From Paenibacillus antibioticophila (lineage in GTDB: Bacteria > Bacillota > Bacilli > Paenibacillales > Paenibacillaceae), in NCBI RefSeq assembly GCF_000455265.1, contig NZ_HG005139.1, positions 1,886,883-1,950,882 of the forward strand: a stretch of DNA of 64,000 bases, in the 5' to 3' direction. The notes under the pieces were generated by a model. That model saw only the letters and a program-made list of their open reading frames with translations. It had not been told where the DNA came from and did no database searches. Of this stretch, positions 1 through 7,353 are shown piece by piece. Every line of letters begins with the position of its first letter. Within the stretch, counting starts at the first letter, position 1. Position numbers and translations under genes: made by a program.

Positions 1-317
1 AAGCTTCCTGCTCCGCCGACAACGAACAGACGAGTATCCGGCTTATTCCGCAACGCCTTAATCAGCACATTCCCCGCTTCCACATATTGCTCTTCTTGTC
101 CGATCGGAGCTGCGAATGCGTTAACGACCACATCAAAGCCTTCAAGATCCGCTGTCGTTAATTGAAAGATGTCCTTTTCGATGTAAGCAGTGTCCTTCTC
201 CGCGAGCTTGGACGCATCCCTTACAATCGCAGTAACCTGATGACCTCTTTGCTTTGCTTCTCCCAAAATACGACTTCCAGCCTTTCCGTTCGCTCCAATA
301 ACCGCAATCTTTGCCAT
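1..317 (-). CDS. NAD(P)-binding (NmrA/SDR-like) protein, YwnB-type, 3' part missing
   Basis: The minus-strand reading frame starts at ATG 317, behind an AGGAGG site 7-8 bases upstream, and runs off the left edge. About 105 residues are visible. The N-terminus is a Rossmann dinucleotide-binding loop (VIGANGKAGS, about residues 6-15) followed by a beta-alpha unit (GHQVTAIVRD), as in atypical short-chain dehydrogenases such as Bacillus YwnB. The true C-terminus and any substrate residues lie outside the window. It is co-oriented with the VOC dioxygenase-like gene 45 bp upstream and the Rrf2 regulator beyond it; in B. subtilis ywnB likewise sits beside the Rrf2 gene ywnA (from memory). A role in response to electrophiles or quinones is inference from neighbours. 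The substrate is unknown. Confidence 0.82.
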   Translation of the reverse strand, partial: MAKIAVIGANGKAGSRILGEAKQRGHQVTAIVRDASKLAEKDTAYIEKDIFQLTTADLEGFDVVVNAFAAPIGQEEQYVEAGNVLIKALRNKPDTRLFVVGGAGS

Positions 318-362
318 GTTCTTTATCCTCCTGGGTTTAAATTAATTAATGGGATGAATTAC

Positions 363-1226
363 TCATTTCAGAACCACCAGCTCAATCCCGTTGCCGAATG
401 GATCCTTGAGCGCTGCTCCTTGCTGACCTTCAAGCTTTGCAAATGCTATTCCCTCCGCTTCCAGGCGGTTCAGGATTTCCTGCAATGAAGCTTCCTCCGG
501 GATGAGAATGGAATAATATCTTAATCCTGCTGCTTGCTCCGGAGCCGGCGGGGCTCCCTTGCCTGCCCAGGTATTGAGACCAATATGATGATGATATCCG
601 CCTGCGGAAATAAACAGGGCTGCATCTCCATAAGTTGTGATTCGGTCAAATCCAATGATATCGCAGTAGAAATGCTCGGCTATATGTAAATCACCGACAT
701 GCAGATGGATATGCCCGATCTTGGTGCCCGCGGGCATGCCTTGCCAGCTAATCCCCTCGGAGATCGCCATGAGGCCGCTGACATCCACCGGATCCGTGGT
801 CATGATGATCCCTCCGTGTTCGTCTCTCTTCCAGGTATCCCTTGGGCGATCCGCATAAATTTCAATCCCGTTGCCGTCAGGATCATCAAGATACAAAGCC
901 TCGCTGACAAGATGATCGCCTTGACCAACCGGAATCTGATGACGGATCAAATTCCGCAGAGCTATACCCAGCGACTGGCGATCCGGCAGTAGAATCGCAA
1001 AATGGTATAAGCCTGAGGTTCTGCGGTTGCGCTGCTTCTGGAAGAGTTGATTCTCCTCCAGAACCACCAACGGATGCACGCCGTCGGCACTCAATTCAGC
1101 AATAGCTCCCTCCTGGCGAACCAGCTTGAGACCGATCACTTCTTGATAAAATCGGAGCGAGGTTTCCATGTTGCTAATTTTTAATTGTACAAGTCCTATT
1201 TCAGATCGAGGATGGATCCTGTTCAT
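363..1226 (-). CDS. VOC-family extradiol dioxygenase-like protein (CatE-type)
   Basis: The 287-residue protein has two vicinal-oxygen-chelate modules, roughly residues 8-128 and 168-287, the layout of catechol-2,3-dioxygenases such as B. subtilis CatE. Candidate metal ligands sit in the C-terminal module: His172/174 (GHIHLHV), the His212-214 run (YHHHIG) and Glu282 (NGIELV). Family enzymes open catechol rings with Fe(II) or Mn(II); the substrate here is inferred. The ATG start is preceded by AAGGAAGGG. The gene has its own promoter with two adjacent copies of a 19-bp palindrome that also covers the promoter of the upstream Rrf2 gene, so repression by that regulator is likely. Fairly sure of family, less sure of substrate. 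Confidence 0.85.
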   Translation of the reverse strand: MNRIHPRSEIGLVQLKISNMETSLRFYQEVIGLKLVRQEGAIAELSADGVHPLVVLEENQLFQKQRNRRTSGLYHFAILLPDRQSLGIALRNLIRHQIPVGQGDHLVSEALYLDDPDGNGIEIYADRPRDTWKRDEHGGIIMTTDPVDVSGLMAISEGISWQGMPAGTKIGHIHLHVGDLHIAEHFYCDIIGFDRITTYGDAALFISAGGYHHHIGLNTWAGKGAPPAPEQAAGLRYYSILIPEEASLQEILNRLEAEGIAFAKLEGQQGAALKDPFGNGIELVVLK

Positions 1227-1258
1227 CTTTCGCCCTTCCTTTCGAGCTTCTTTTTAAT

Positions 1259-1320
1259 TGTAACTATTTTGGTTACATTTACTTGTAACAAGTATAGTTA
1301 CAGATAAAGCGCGTTGTCAA
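1259..1320 (-). promoter_or_regulatory. Promoter of the VOC gene with two Rrf2-type operators
   Basis: On the minus strand a TTGACA -35 box (1315-1320) and TATACT -10 box (1291-1296) are separated by 18 bases. Two imperfect 19-bp palindromes of form TGTAAC-N7-GTTACA occupy 1284-1302, overlapping the -10, and 1259-1277, just downstream; their centres are 25 bp apart. A perfect version of the same palindrome covers the -10 of the neighbouring Rrf2 gene. The position predicts repression by blocking RNA polymerase. The sites are seen directly; the regulator assignment is inference. Confidence 0.78.
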
Positions 1321-1338
1321 GCAAAATTTCAAAGGACC

Positions 1339-1363
1339 AAAAAAAGCCCCCTTGGCGGGGACT
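1339..1363 (-). terminator. Intrinsic terminator of the Rrf2 gene
   Basis: On the minus strand AGTCCCC and GGGGGCT form a 7-bp stem with loop GCCAA, followed by seven T residues. It begins right after the Rrf2 stop codon, so regulator and VOC gene are probably separate transcripts. Confidence 0.8.
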
Positions 1364-1825
1364 TTATTTAATCTGCTCCGGTGCGTGCTGGTCATCATCG
1401 CAGGCAACATGATTCAGCTTGCCGACAATCTCCTCCAGACTCACCTTCGCCAAGGTCTGCTCCATGGCATGCTGAGCAGCGGAAAATACCGGCTCGATGG
1501 ATTCCTGTATATGCTTGCCAACCGGACAGTTGGGATTCGGCTTCTCATGAATCGCGAACAGAGCATCCTCTTCGACGACTTCAACAGCACGATAAATATC
1601 CAGCAGTGTAAGCTCGGAGACGGAACGAGCCAGCCGCGTTCCTGCTACACCCGGACGAACCTGAACAATACCCGCTTTATTTAGCATGCCCAGAATCCGA
1701 CGGATCACTACAGGATTCGTGTTAACGCTGCTTGCAATATAATCGGAGGTATTTACTCCGTCCTTATTTAGTTCCAGCAAAGAAAGTGCATGTATGGCTA
1801 CGGCAAACCGGGAACTGATCGTCAT
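1364..1825 (-). CDS. Rrf2-family transcriptional regulator (YwnA-type)
   Basis: This is a protein of about 153 residues. The ATG at 1825 is chosen over the longer frame because an AGAGGG site lies just upstream and the promoter and operator (1852-1888) would otherwise fall in the coding region. The N-terminal winged helix starts SRFAVAIHALSLLEL and continues to the recognition helix (NPVVIRRILGMLNKAGIV), then GTRLARS for the wing. After the start there is one clear Cys, in NPNCPVGKH, and none of the three-Cys cluster of iron-sulfur Rrf2 proteins such as IscR or NsrR, so a thiol or ligand sensor is more likely. It is probably autoregulated through the perfect palindrome on its own -10 box. Confidence 0.88.
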   Translation of the reverse strand: MTISSRFAVAIHALSLLELNKDGVNTSDYIASSVNTNPVVIRRILGMLNKAGIVQVRPGVAGTRLARSVSELTLLDIYRAVEVVEEDALFAIHEKPNPNCPVGKHIQESIEPVFSAAQHAMEQTLAKVSLEEIVGKLNHVACDDDQHAPEQIK

Positions 1826-1851
1826 GGTTGACCCTCTTTTCCTTTTTTCGA

Positions 1852-1888
1852 TGTAACTATCATAGTTACAAATGCTCGGAAATGTCAA
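1852..1888 (-). promoter_or_regulatory. Rrf2 gene promoter with perfect 19-bp palindromic operator
   Basis: On the minus strand TTGACA (1883-1888), an 18-base spacer and TATGAT (1859-1864) form a sigma-A promoter. The -10 box lies inside a perfect palindrome, TGTAACTAT-C-ATAGTTACA (1852-1870). The same half-sites recur at the VOC promoter with the same geometry, indicating negative autoregulation. Confidence 0.82.
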
Positions 1889-1914
1889 TTCCCTTTGTCA
1901 CTTCTTCACTGAAA

Positions 1915-2700
1915 TTAGCGTTCAAATAAATTGCCAAGACCGCCTAATACACTGCCTTCATCCTTACTGCCGCGACCATACCGTGCAGAGGACAACACGC
2001 GATCCGCAAGGCGGCTGAATGGCAAGGACTGAACCCAGACCTTCCCGGGTCCGCGCAAGGTGGCGAAGAATAGCCCTTCTCCCCCAAACAAGGCTGTCTT
2101 CACGCCCTTGACCATCTCGATGTTGTAATCCACCGACGCCGTCATGGCAACGAGACAGCCGGTATCCAGGCGCAGCATCTCTCCCGGTGCGAGCGTCCGC
2201 TCCAGCACCAGCCCACCGGAATGAACAAAAGCCAGGCCATCACCCTCAAGCTTCTGCATAATGAAGCCTTCGCCTCCGAAGAATCCTGTTCCTAACCGAC
2301 GCTGAAATTCGATGCCAAGGGACACGCCTTTGGCCGCGCACAGGAAGGAGTCCTTTTGACAGATAATCTTGCCGCCAAGCATGGAAAGATCCATAGGAAT
2401 GATTTTTCCGGGATAAGGTGAAGCAAAGGTGACGCTCTGCCGTTGATAGCCTTCATTCGTAAAGACGGTCATGAATAGCCCTTCTCCGGTAATCAGGCGC
2501 TTCCCCGCTCCCATCAGCTTCCCCATCAAGCCGCTGCCCTGATTGCTGCCGTCGCCGAAGATCGTCTCCATGCGGATATCCTGATCCATCATCATGAAGC
2601 TGCCGGCCTCGGCAACTACGCTCTCTCTTTGATCCAGTTGAATTTCCACGCATTGCATTTCTTCCCCGATAATACGGTAATCGATATCATGTGCCGACAC
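1915..2700 (-). CDS. AIM24 / TIGR00266-family protein
   Basis: The 261-residue protein starts at GTG 2700 behind GGGGAGGAAAT. It has the double-stranded beta-helix signature of the AIM24 family: EAGSFMMMDQDIRMET near residue 31, a glycine-rich GSNQGSGLMGKLMGAGKR stretch, then IMQKLEGDGLAFVHSGG and ALFGGEGLFFATLRGPGKVWVQSLP near residues 205-228. In bacteria the function is poorly defined; in yeast AIM24 is a mitochondrial inner-membrane organiser. There is no signal peptide or membrane segment. It stands in a run of co-oriented single genes with no clear partner. Confidence 0.85.
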   Translation of the reverse strand: MSAHDIDYRIIGEEMQCVEIQLDQRESVVAEAGSFMMMDQDIRMETIFGDGSNQGSGLMGKLMGAGKRLITGEGLFMTVFTNEGYQRQSVTFASPYPGKIIPMDLSMLGGKIICQKDSFLCAAKGVSLGIEFQRRLGTGFFGGEGFIMQKLEGDGLAFVHSGGLVLERTLAPGEMLRLDTGCLVAMTASVDYNIEMVKGVKTALFGGEGLFFATLRGPGKVWVQSLPFSRLADRVLSSARYGRGSKDEGSVLGGLGNLFER

Positions 2701-2756
2701 GTTATTTCCTCCCCAAATAAATGAATCTTATGTAATATAGTCGCGCTCCTCAGCTC

Positions 2757-3260
2757 TCATAACTGTTTCAACATAATTAGCATATGTTCAAGCATTTGCG
2801 GTAAGTCCTGAATCACTTCTTCACCGAATCTGCGCATGAAATGAACGGAAATTTCGTTGAGCGGAAGTGCGTCAGTTTGGCCGTATATGGTGGAGATTCG
2901 TTGTGTCTGTCCCACATGCCGCCCCCAGATTTCTGTGACCAGCTGTTCAATACGCGGACAATCTGTAACGGGATCTCGAACATATTTGAAGAATACAGGC
3001 TGCATATGGCATCCCAGCGTGACAGATCCCAATTCCATAATTTCACCAGCCAAATCTTCTGTATCGGCCCATAATCTGAGCTCTGCCCAAGTGTCCTTCT
3101 GCTCCGGCAAGATGAATTTGATCGCGTAGAACCTCGACATGGCAGACAATTCGATTCTGTCCGTCCGGCCTATCACTTGCAATTGTCCCTCAGAGTCCAT
3201 GTCGTAAACGGCCCCTTCAAGCACAACCTTCAGATTGTCGAATACCGTAGGATCAAACAT
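2757..3260 (-). CDS. Conserved hypothetical protein, 167 residues
   Basis: The ATG at 3260 lies behind AAGGAGGGACTT, an excellent site. The protein is acidic and soluble, with no signal or membrane segment. I do not recognise the family. Visible features are an N-terminal strand-rich part (KVVLEGAVYDMDSEGQLQVIGRTDRIELSA), two Cys in GCHMQP and DCPRIEQ, and a C-terminal helix (LPQMLEHMLIMLKQL). It starts 10 bp after the stop of the upstream cysteine hydrolase, so the two are probably co-transcribed, but that gives no functional clue. Confidence 0.7.
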   Translation of the reverse strand: MFDPTVFDNLKVVLEGAVYDMDSEGQLQVIGRTDRIELSAMSRFYAIKFILPEQKDTWAELRLWADTEDLAGEIMELGSVTLGCHMQPVFFKYVRDPVTDCPRIEQLVTEIWGRHVGQTQRISTIYGQTDALPLNEISVHFMRRFGEEVIQDLPQMLEHMLIMLKQL

Positions 3261-3270
3261 AAGTCCCTCC

Positions 3271-3762
3271 TTAAGACTTCAATATTGAAGCGATAACAGG
3301 ATAAGATATGAGCGGGCGAACCTCGGTAACGGCTTGAACCGCATTCGGATGCTCGCCAAGTAATCCGTTTTGCAAATAGGCTGCGCCAAATCCGCGTTCC
3401 TTGGCTCCGTTATAAGTGAATGTAACACAATGCTCGGCCGCGAAGCCGCATACAATTACAAAATCAACGCCCTCCTGCCGAAGTACGTCCTCCAGATTTG
3501 TCTTCCAGAAGGCATTCGACCATTCCTTGTGAAGTATTAATTCTCCCCCTGTCAGCTCAATTTCAGGAATAACTGCGAAATCCTCCGAGTCAATTCCACC
3601 TTCAACCTCAATGTCTTGAATGACAACAATAGGCTTGCCTGCATCCCGAAACAGACTGGATACATAATTAATATACATGCATACCTCTTCCACCTCGCCC
3701 CGTTTCCTTGGGCCAGGAATATGTCCTTCCTGCAAATCAATGATTAATAACGCCGGATTCAT
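3271..3762 (-). CDS. Isochorismatase-like cysteine hydrolase
   Basis: The protein has about 163 residues. The ATG at 3762 sits 8 bases after AAAGGAGG and is preferred over an in-frame ATG at 3780 with no site. The catalytic triad of the family is visible: Asp (LLIIDLQEGH, about residue 9), Lys (LILHKEWSNAFW, about 84) and Cys in GFAAEHCVTFT (about 116). Members hydrolyse amides or vinyl ethers (nicotinamidase, isochorismatase, carbamoylases); the substrate cannot be told from sequence. It is followed closely by the 167-residue hypothetical gene. Confidence 0.87.
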   Translation of the reverse strand: MNPALLIIDLQEGHIPGPRKRGEVEEVCMYINYVSSLFRDAGKPIVVIQDIEVEGGIDSEDFAVIPEIELTGGELILHKEWSNAFWKTNLEDVLRQEGVDFVIVCGFAAEHCVTFTYNGAKERGFGAAYLQNGLLGEHPNAVQAVTEVRPLISYPVIASILKS

Positions 3763-3892
3763 ATACCAACCTCCTTTCAAATAAATGGATTTTCTATGAA
3801 GTTGCTTCTATTATACACGTTTCGGGAAGGACATGGGAACCTGCAAACCAAGCGGGCAGCCCCGAGGATCAGGACGGAGCTGCCAAGGCTGC

Positions 3893-5029
3893 TTATGGCT
3901 TCAGGACTACCTTGATACAACTGTCTTTCTTATCATTGAACATGCTGTAAGCATCCTCAGCCTCATCCAGCGAGAGCCGATGCGTGATAATGTCGGTGGG
4001 ATCGAGCTTGCCGGATACGATTTGCCGGTAAAGCTCAGGGATGAGATGAATAATAGGAGCCTGTCCAGTCCGGATATTAACATTACGCTCAAATAAATCT
4101 CCGAACGGGAACATATTGTATTTCAACCCGTAGACACCGGTTACCTGGATGGTCCCGCCTTTACGCACGACCTGCGCTGCTGTATTAAAGGCTTGAAGAG
4201 ATCCGCCTTGCAGCATCAATGCGGTCTCCACCTTCTCGGCCACGGATTTCTTGGCATCCAGCCCGACACAGTCAATGACTACGTCGGCACCGCCGCGGGT
4301 GATCTCCTTCAGATGCGCTTCAAAATCATCAAATTCCTCAAAATTAAAAATTTCCGCCTTGTTTGTAGCTTTCGCGTGAGCAAGCCGATAATCCAGATGG
4401 TCTACGGCAATCACTCGCTTCGCGCCTTTCTGCCAGGCGAATTTCTGCACCATCAGGCCGACGGGGCCGCAGCCCAAAATAATGACCGTATCTCCGGGCT
4501 TTACCCCTCCATTTATAACGCTCCAATAGGCAGTCGGAATAACGTCGGAGAGGAACAGCAGCTTCTCATCCTCGATCTCCACCTGCTCAGGAACTACAAA
4601 AGGAACGAAATTGCCGAACGGAACTCTAAGCAGCTCAGCCTGTCCTCCTGCATAATCACCATACCTCGTTGAATACCCGAAGTAGCCCCCTGTATCCCGT
4701 TCAGGGTTGGCCTGGTCGCACTGGCTTTCCAGTTGGTTTTTGCAGAAGAAGCACTCCCCGCACGCCACGTTGAACGGAATGATGACGCGGTCTCCCTTCT
4801 TGATTCGCTCTACGGCGGGACCGACATCAGTCACAACCCCCATCGGCTCATGGCCGATCACATAATCATCGTACATACCGGGAACTTCCCCATTATAAAT
4901 GTGCAGATCGGATCCGCAAATCGCCGTTGAAGTCACCCGAATGAGAATATCATCCTTTTTCTCCAGCTTGGCATCCGGTACCTCCTTCACCCGAACAGCT
5001 CTCTTACCTTGATAGGTTAACGCCTTCAT
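3893..5029 (-). CDS. Zinc-dependent alcohol/formaldehyde-type dehydrogenase (AdhB-like)
   Basis: The 378-residue medium-chain dehydrogenase matches the length of B. subtilis AdhB. Catalytic zinc ligands are Cys38 (AICGSDLH), His60 and Glu61 (IGHEPMG). Structural zinc Cys are 90, 93, 96 and 104. The Rossmann loop is GCGPVGLM near residue 187. It lacks the separate domain features of class III glutathione enzymes, so formaldehyde or another primary alcohol or aldehyde is only a family-level guess. An AAGGGAG site precedes the ATG. It appears monocistronic. Confidence 0.88.
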   Translation of the reverse strand: MKALTYQGKRAVRVKEVPDAKLEKKDDILIRVTSTAICGSDLHIYNGEVPGMYDDYVIGHEPMGVVTDVGPAVERIKKGDRVIIPFNVACGECFFCKNQLESQCDQANPERDTGGYFGYSTRYGDYAGGQAELLRVPFGNFVPFVVPEQVEIEDEKLLFLSDVIPTAYWSVINGGVKPGDTVIILGCGPVGLMVQKFAWQKGAKRVIAVDHLDYRLAHAKATNKAEIFNFEEFDDFEAHLKEITRGGADVVIDCVGLDAKKSVAEKVETALMLQGGSLQAFNTAAQVVRKGGTIQVTGVYGLKYNMFPFGDLFERNVNIRTGQAPIIHLIPELYRQIVSGKLDPTDIITHRLSLDEAEDAYSMFNDKKDSCIKVVLKP

Positions 5030-5186
5030 CCAATGTGCTCCCTTCGTCCTTATGGCTTCTTTATCAGGCTTTCCTATTTAACATGAATTACACGGAATCT
5101 TTATACGTTGAGCTACTGATTGTACGCGGGCATTATGCCTCTTCAACGCAGCCACTTCAACTCAACCTATATAGAAATACAAGAAC

Positions 5187-5228
5187 AAAAAAGCACCTTG
5201 TCCCCTAGAAAGGAGACAAAGTGCTTTT
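5187..5228 (-). terminator. Intrinsic terminator after the 155-residue gene
   Basis: AAAAGCAC and GTGCTTTT form the base of a long stem that continues TTGTC/GACAA and CCT/AGG around an AGAA loop. A run of T follows on the minus strand. It lies 18 bp beyond the stop at 5246. Confidence 0.88.
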
Positions 5229-5245
5229 GGCTGGAAATGACATGA

Positions 5246-5713
5246 CTATTCGTATACCGTCATTCCCCGAACTTGCTTGGCCAATTCGATGTATGGCCCT
5301 TCGGCAAGATTGTTAAAGGCAAGATGCGTTGCTCGCAAGCTCAACAATCGATCCCCGGGCTGAACGCCGAATTGCTCCCAGGTAGGCAGCGGCAGACGGA
5401 TGTAATGATCTGAGGCCAGATGCGTCCAGCAAAATACACGCTCTTTAAAACTGGTGATATGGCCGGGAGGCACCTGGAAATTCTGAATTTCCGGAACGGC
5501 TGCAAAAACCTTCGCGAGGGGAGAATTATCAATCAGTTCCTTGCATACGACGCTAAACCCTTTTGCCGTATTGCGCCCGGACATCAGAATCACATTGGAA
5601 TTCGTTCGAATTCCGTATTCCTGCAGGGCCTGATCCGGCAGGTAAAACGATCCGTCGGGCAGTATTTTACTCCAAGCGTAAAAGTACTTTCCGTTTTTGG
5701 CGGTGACTGCCAT
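5246..5713 (-). CDS. Conserved hypothetical protein with two AbrB-like segments
   Basis: This is a 155-residue soluble protein. Two internal stretches look alike: ILPDGSFYLPDQALQEYGI...SNVILMSG (about 17-46) and YIRLPLPTWEQFGVQPGDRLLSLRA (about 103-127). Both resemble the swapped-hairpin 'basic strand - LP - helix - G(V/I) - GD - L' pattern of SpoVT/AbrB DNA-binding domains. The resemblance is by eye only. Start ATG 5713 has an AGGA site. It is monocistronic with its own terminator. Function is unknown; a DNA-binding or toxin-antitoxin-like role is possible but unproven. Confidence 0.7.
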   Translation of the reverse strand: MAVTAKNGKYFYAWSKILPDGSFYLPDQALQEYGIRTNSNVILMSGRNTAKGFSVVCKELIDNSPLAKVFAAVPEIQNFQVPPGHITSFKERVFCWTHLASDHYIRLPLPTWEQFGVQPGDRLLSLRATHLAFNNLAEGPYIELAKQVRGMTVYE

Positions 5714-5833
5714 TTCCTATCATCCCCCGAGCATTTTTGATTAACCAATTTATTAGATTAATCATCTCGCAAGGAGTGGAACTGGTGATATGATTTTCCT
5801 CACCCAAAAAGAGGTTGCGGAAAAGTTTTAGGA

Positions 5834-6916
5834 CTATAGACTGAGCTCTTCTGTTTTCGAATCCATATAAATCCGGTAGATTTTCACGATCACAATTTTT
5901 GCGACCATATAGGTCGGAATCGCCAGGATCATGCCGAGAATCCCTGCAAAATCACCTGCAATCAAGAGCAGAATGATCGTAGTCAGAGGATGAATATTAA
6001 TTGTCTTTCCATAAATGTAAGGCGAAACTAGATTGCCTTCGATCTGCTGGGCTGCTACGACAATGATAATCACCCCGATCACCATGGTCGGTGATACCGT
6101 AAAGGCCACGATAACGCAAGGGATTGCTCCCAGCAAAGCCCCGAAATAAGGAATGAAGCTGAATAAGGCTCCCACGATAGCAAGCAGAAGCGGATACGGA
6201 AGTCCGATGATCCAAAATCCGACAAAGCTCATGATGGCGAGCACGATGGCGCTTATCATTCTTCCTGCAATAAATCCTTTTAGCATGCCGTCAATTTCGC
6301 TAAGTACGGATTGAGCTTCACTGCGGTATGTCTTGGGAACCGTCCGCAACAGCGCCGGTCTGACGCGTTGGTCTTCCTTCAGCATATAATAAAGCATGAT
6401 CGGTACCGTACCCACCACAATGAAGAAATCATTCAGGAAGGTGACTACATGAGATACATATCCGCTTGCTTGCTTTAGGCCTTGATTGACGTACTCGGTT
6501 ACCTTTTCCATCAACTGCGTGTTCTCGGTTTGCAGCATGGACATCAATCGATTGTCCCGAATTGCATTGAACTGCGCTTCCAGGCTCGTGACCAGCTTCG
6601 GAATATTGTTGCCAAAGTCGATGATCTGCTTCTGGAGAGGCGGCCAGACCAGAATCAGGAACAACGCAACCAAGCCGGCAAACAGGAGATAAATCAACAG
6701 GATCGAAAGCATCCGGTTAAGCTTTCTAGCCTCAAGGAACTGAACGATCGGCCTTAGCAAATAGTATAGAAATCCTGAGATCGTGAATGGCACAATCAGA
6801 ATTTGTACCAGTGTCTCCAGCGGATTAAAAATGAATTTCACTTTGTGAATCAAATAAATGATGGTGAGAATCATAATGGTGCCAAGGGCTCTTCTGTAAA
6901 AAGGCTTATCCATCAT
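5834..6916 (-). CDS. AI-2E-family (PerM/YtvI-like) transporter
   Basis: The protein has about 360 residues. ATG 6916 is preferred because GGGGGAGG ends 6 bases upstream; ATG 6922 would touch it. Hydrophobic segments fall near residues 12-50, 65-90 and 150-180, with a cluster of four to five in the C-terminal half (about 205-345). The central soluble loop (about 95-145) and the C-terminal PYIYGKTINIHPL-TIILLLIAG signature identify the AI-2 exporter/permease family (PF01594). Substrates differ widely among members (AI-2, Na+/H+, unknown), so none is assigned. Co-oriented with the 88-residue gene upstream. Confidence 0.88.
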   Translation of the reverse strand: MMDKPFYRRALGTIMILTIIYLIHKVKFIFNPLETLVQILIVPFTISGFLYYLLRPIVQFLEARKLNRMLSILLIYLLFAGLVALFLILVWPPLQKQIIDFGNNIPKLVTSLEAQFNAIRDNRLMSMLQTENTQLMEKVTEYVNQGLKQASGYVSHVVTFLNDFFIVVGTVPIMLYYMLKEDQRVRPALLRTVPKTYRSEAQSVLSEIDGMLKGFIAGRMISAIVLAIMSFVGFWIIGLPYPLLLAIVGALFSFIPYFGALLGAIPCVIVAFTVSPTMVIGVIIIVVAAQQIEGNLVSPYIYGKTINIHPLTTIILLLIAGDFAGILGMILAIPTYMVAKIVIVKIYRIYMDSKTEELSL

Positions 6917-6956
6917 AGGCATCCTCCCCCTTCACAATTTCCTATGTATTGACCGG

Positions 6957-7223
6957 CTACGCTCCGAGCGCGGCCTGGGCTGCATCCAGCAGCGCATCAA
7001 ACCAGTCATCATCCTCTTCGAGTGCGGCATCGACCTCCATAAATTGCGCCTCTAATCCGGATTCATGGGCATAATGAAGGCTGTAGTCCCACTCCTTCCC
7101 CCTCTTGCTGAAGAAGGTGATCTCGTAGGCCGCTTTGTGTCCTTCAACCTCAAAGACGGTTTTACCCAAAAATGCTCCTTCGGAATCTTTATGCATGGAG
7201 GCTTCCACAATATTAAATTTCAT
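6957..7223 (-). CDS. Small acidic hypothetical protein, 88 residues
   Basis: ATG 7223 follows AAAGGGAG with good spacing. The protein is soluble and very acidic near its end (DAALEEDDDWFDALLDAAQAALGA), with a strand-rich N-terminal half (FEVEGHKAAYEITFFSKRGKEWDYSLHYA). No family is recognised with confidence; it may be a conserved Bacillales orphan. It lies about 40 bp before the exporter gene and probably shares its transcript. Confidence 0.62.
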   Translation of the reverse strand: MKFNIVEASMHKDSEGAFLGKTVFEVEGHKAAYEITFFSKRGKEWDYSLHYAHESGLEAQFMEVDAALEEDDDWFDALLDAAQAALGA

Positions 7224-7353
7224 CGGCGCAAACTCCCTTTCTGCGTTTTTGTAGGAAATTGATTTCTTCTACAGTCAAGTTCCACTATAATGGGTGATAT
7301 TATCGTATCATTTTTTGCGTATATAGCAACAACATGTATGAGGTGAATCTTCT

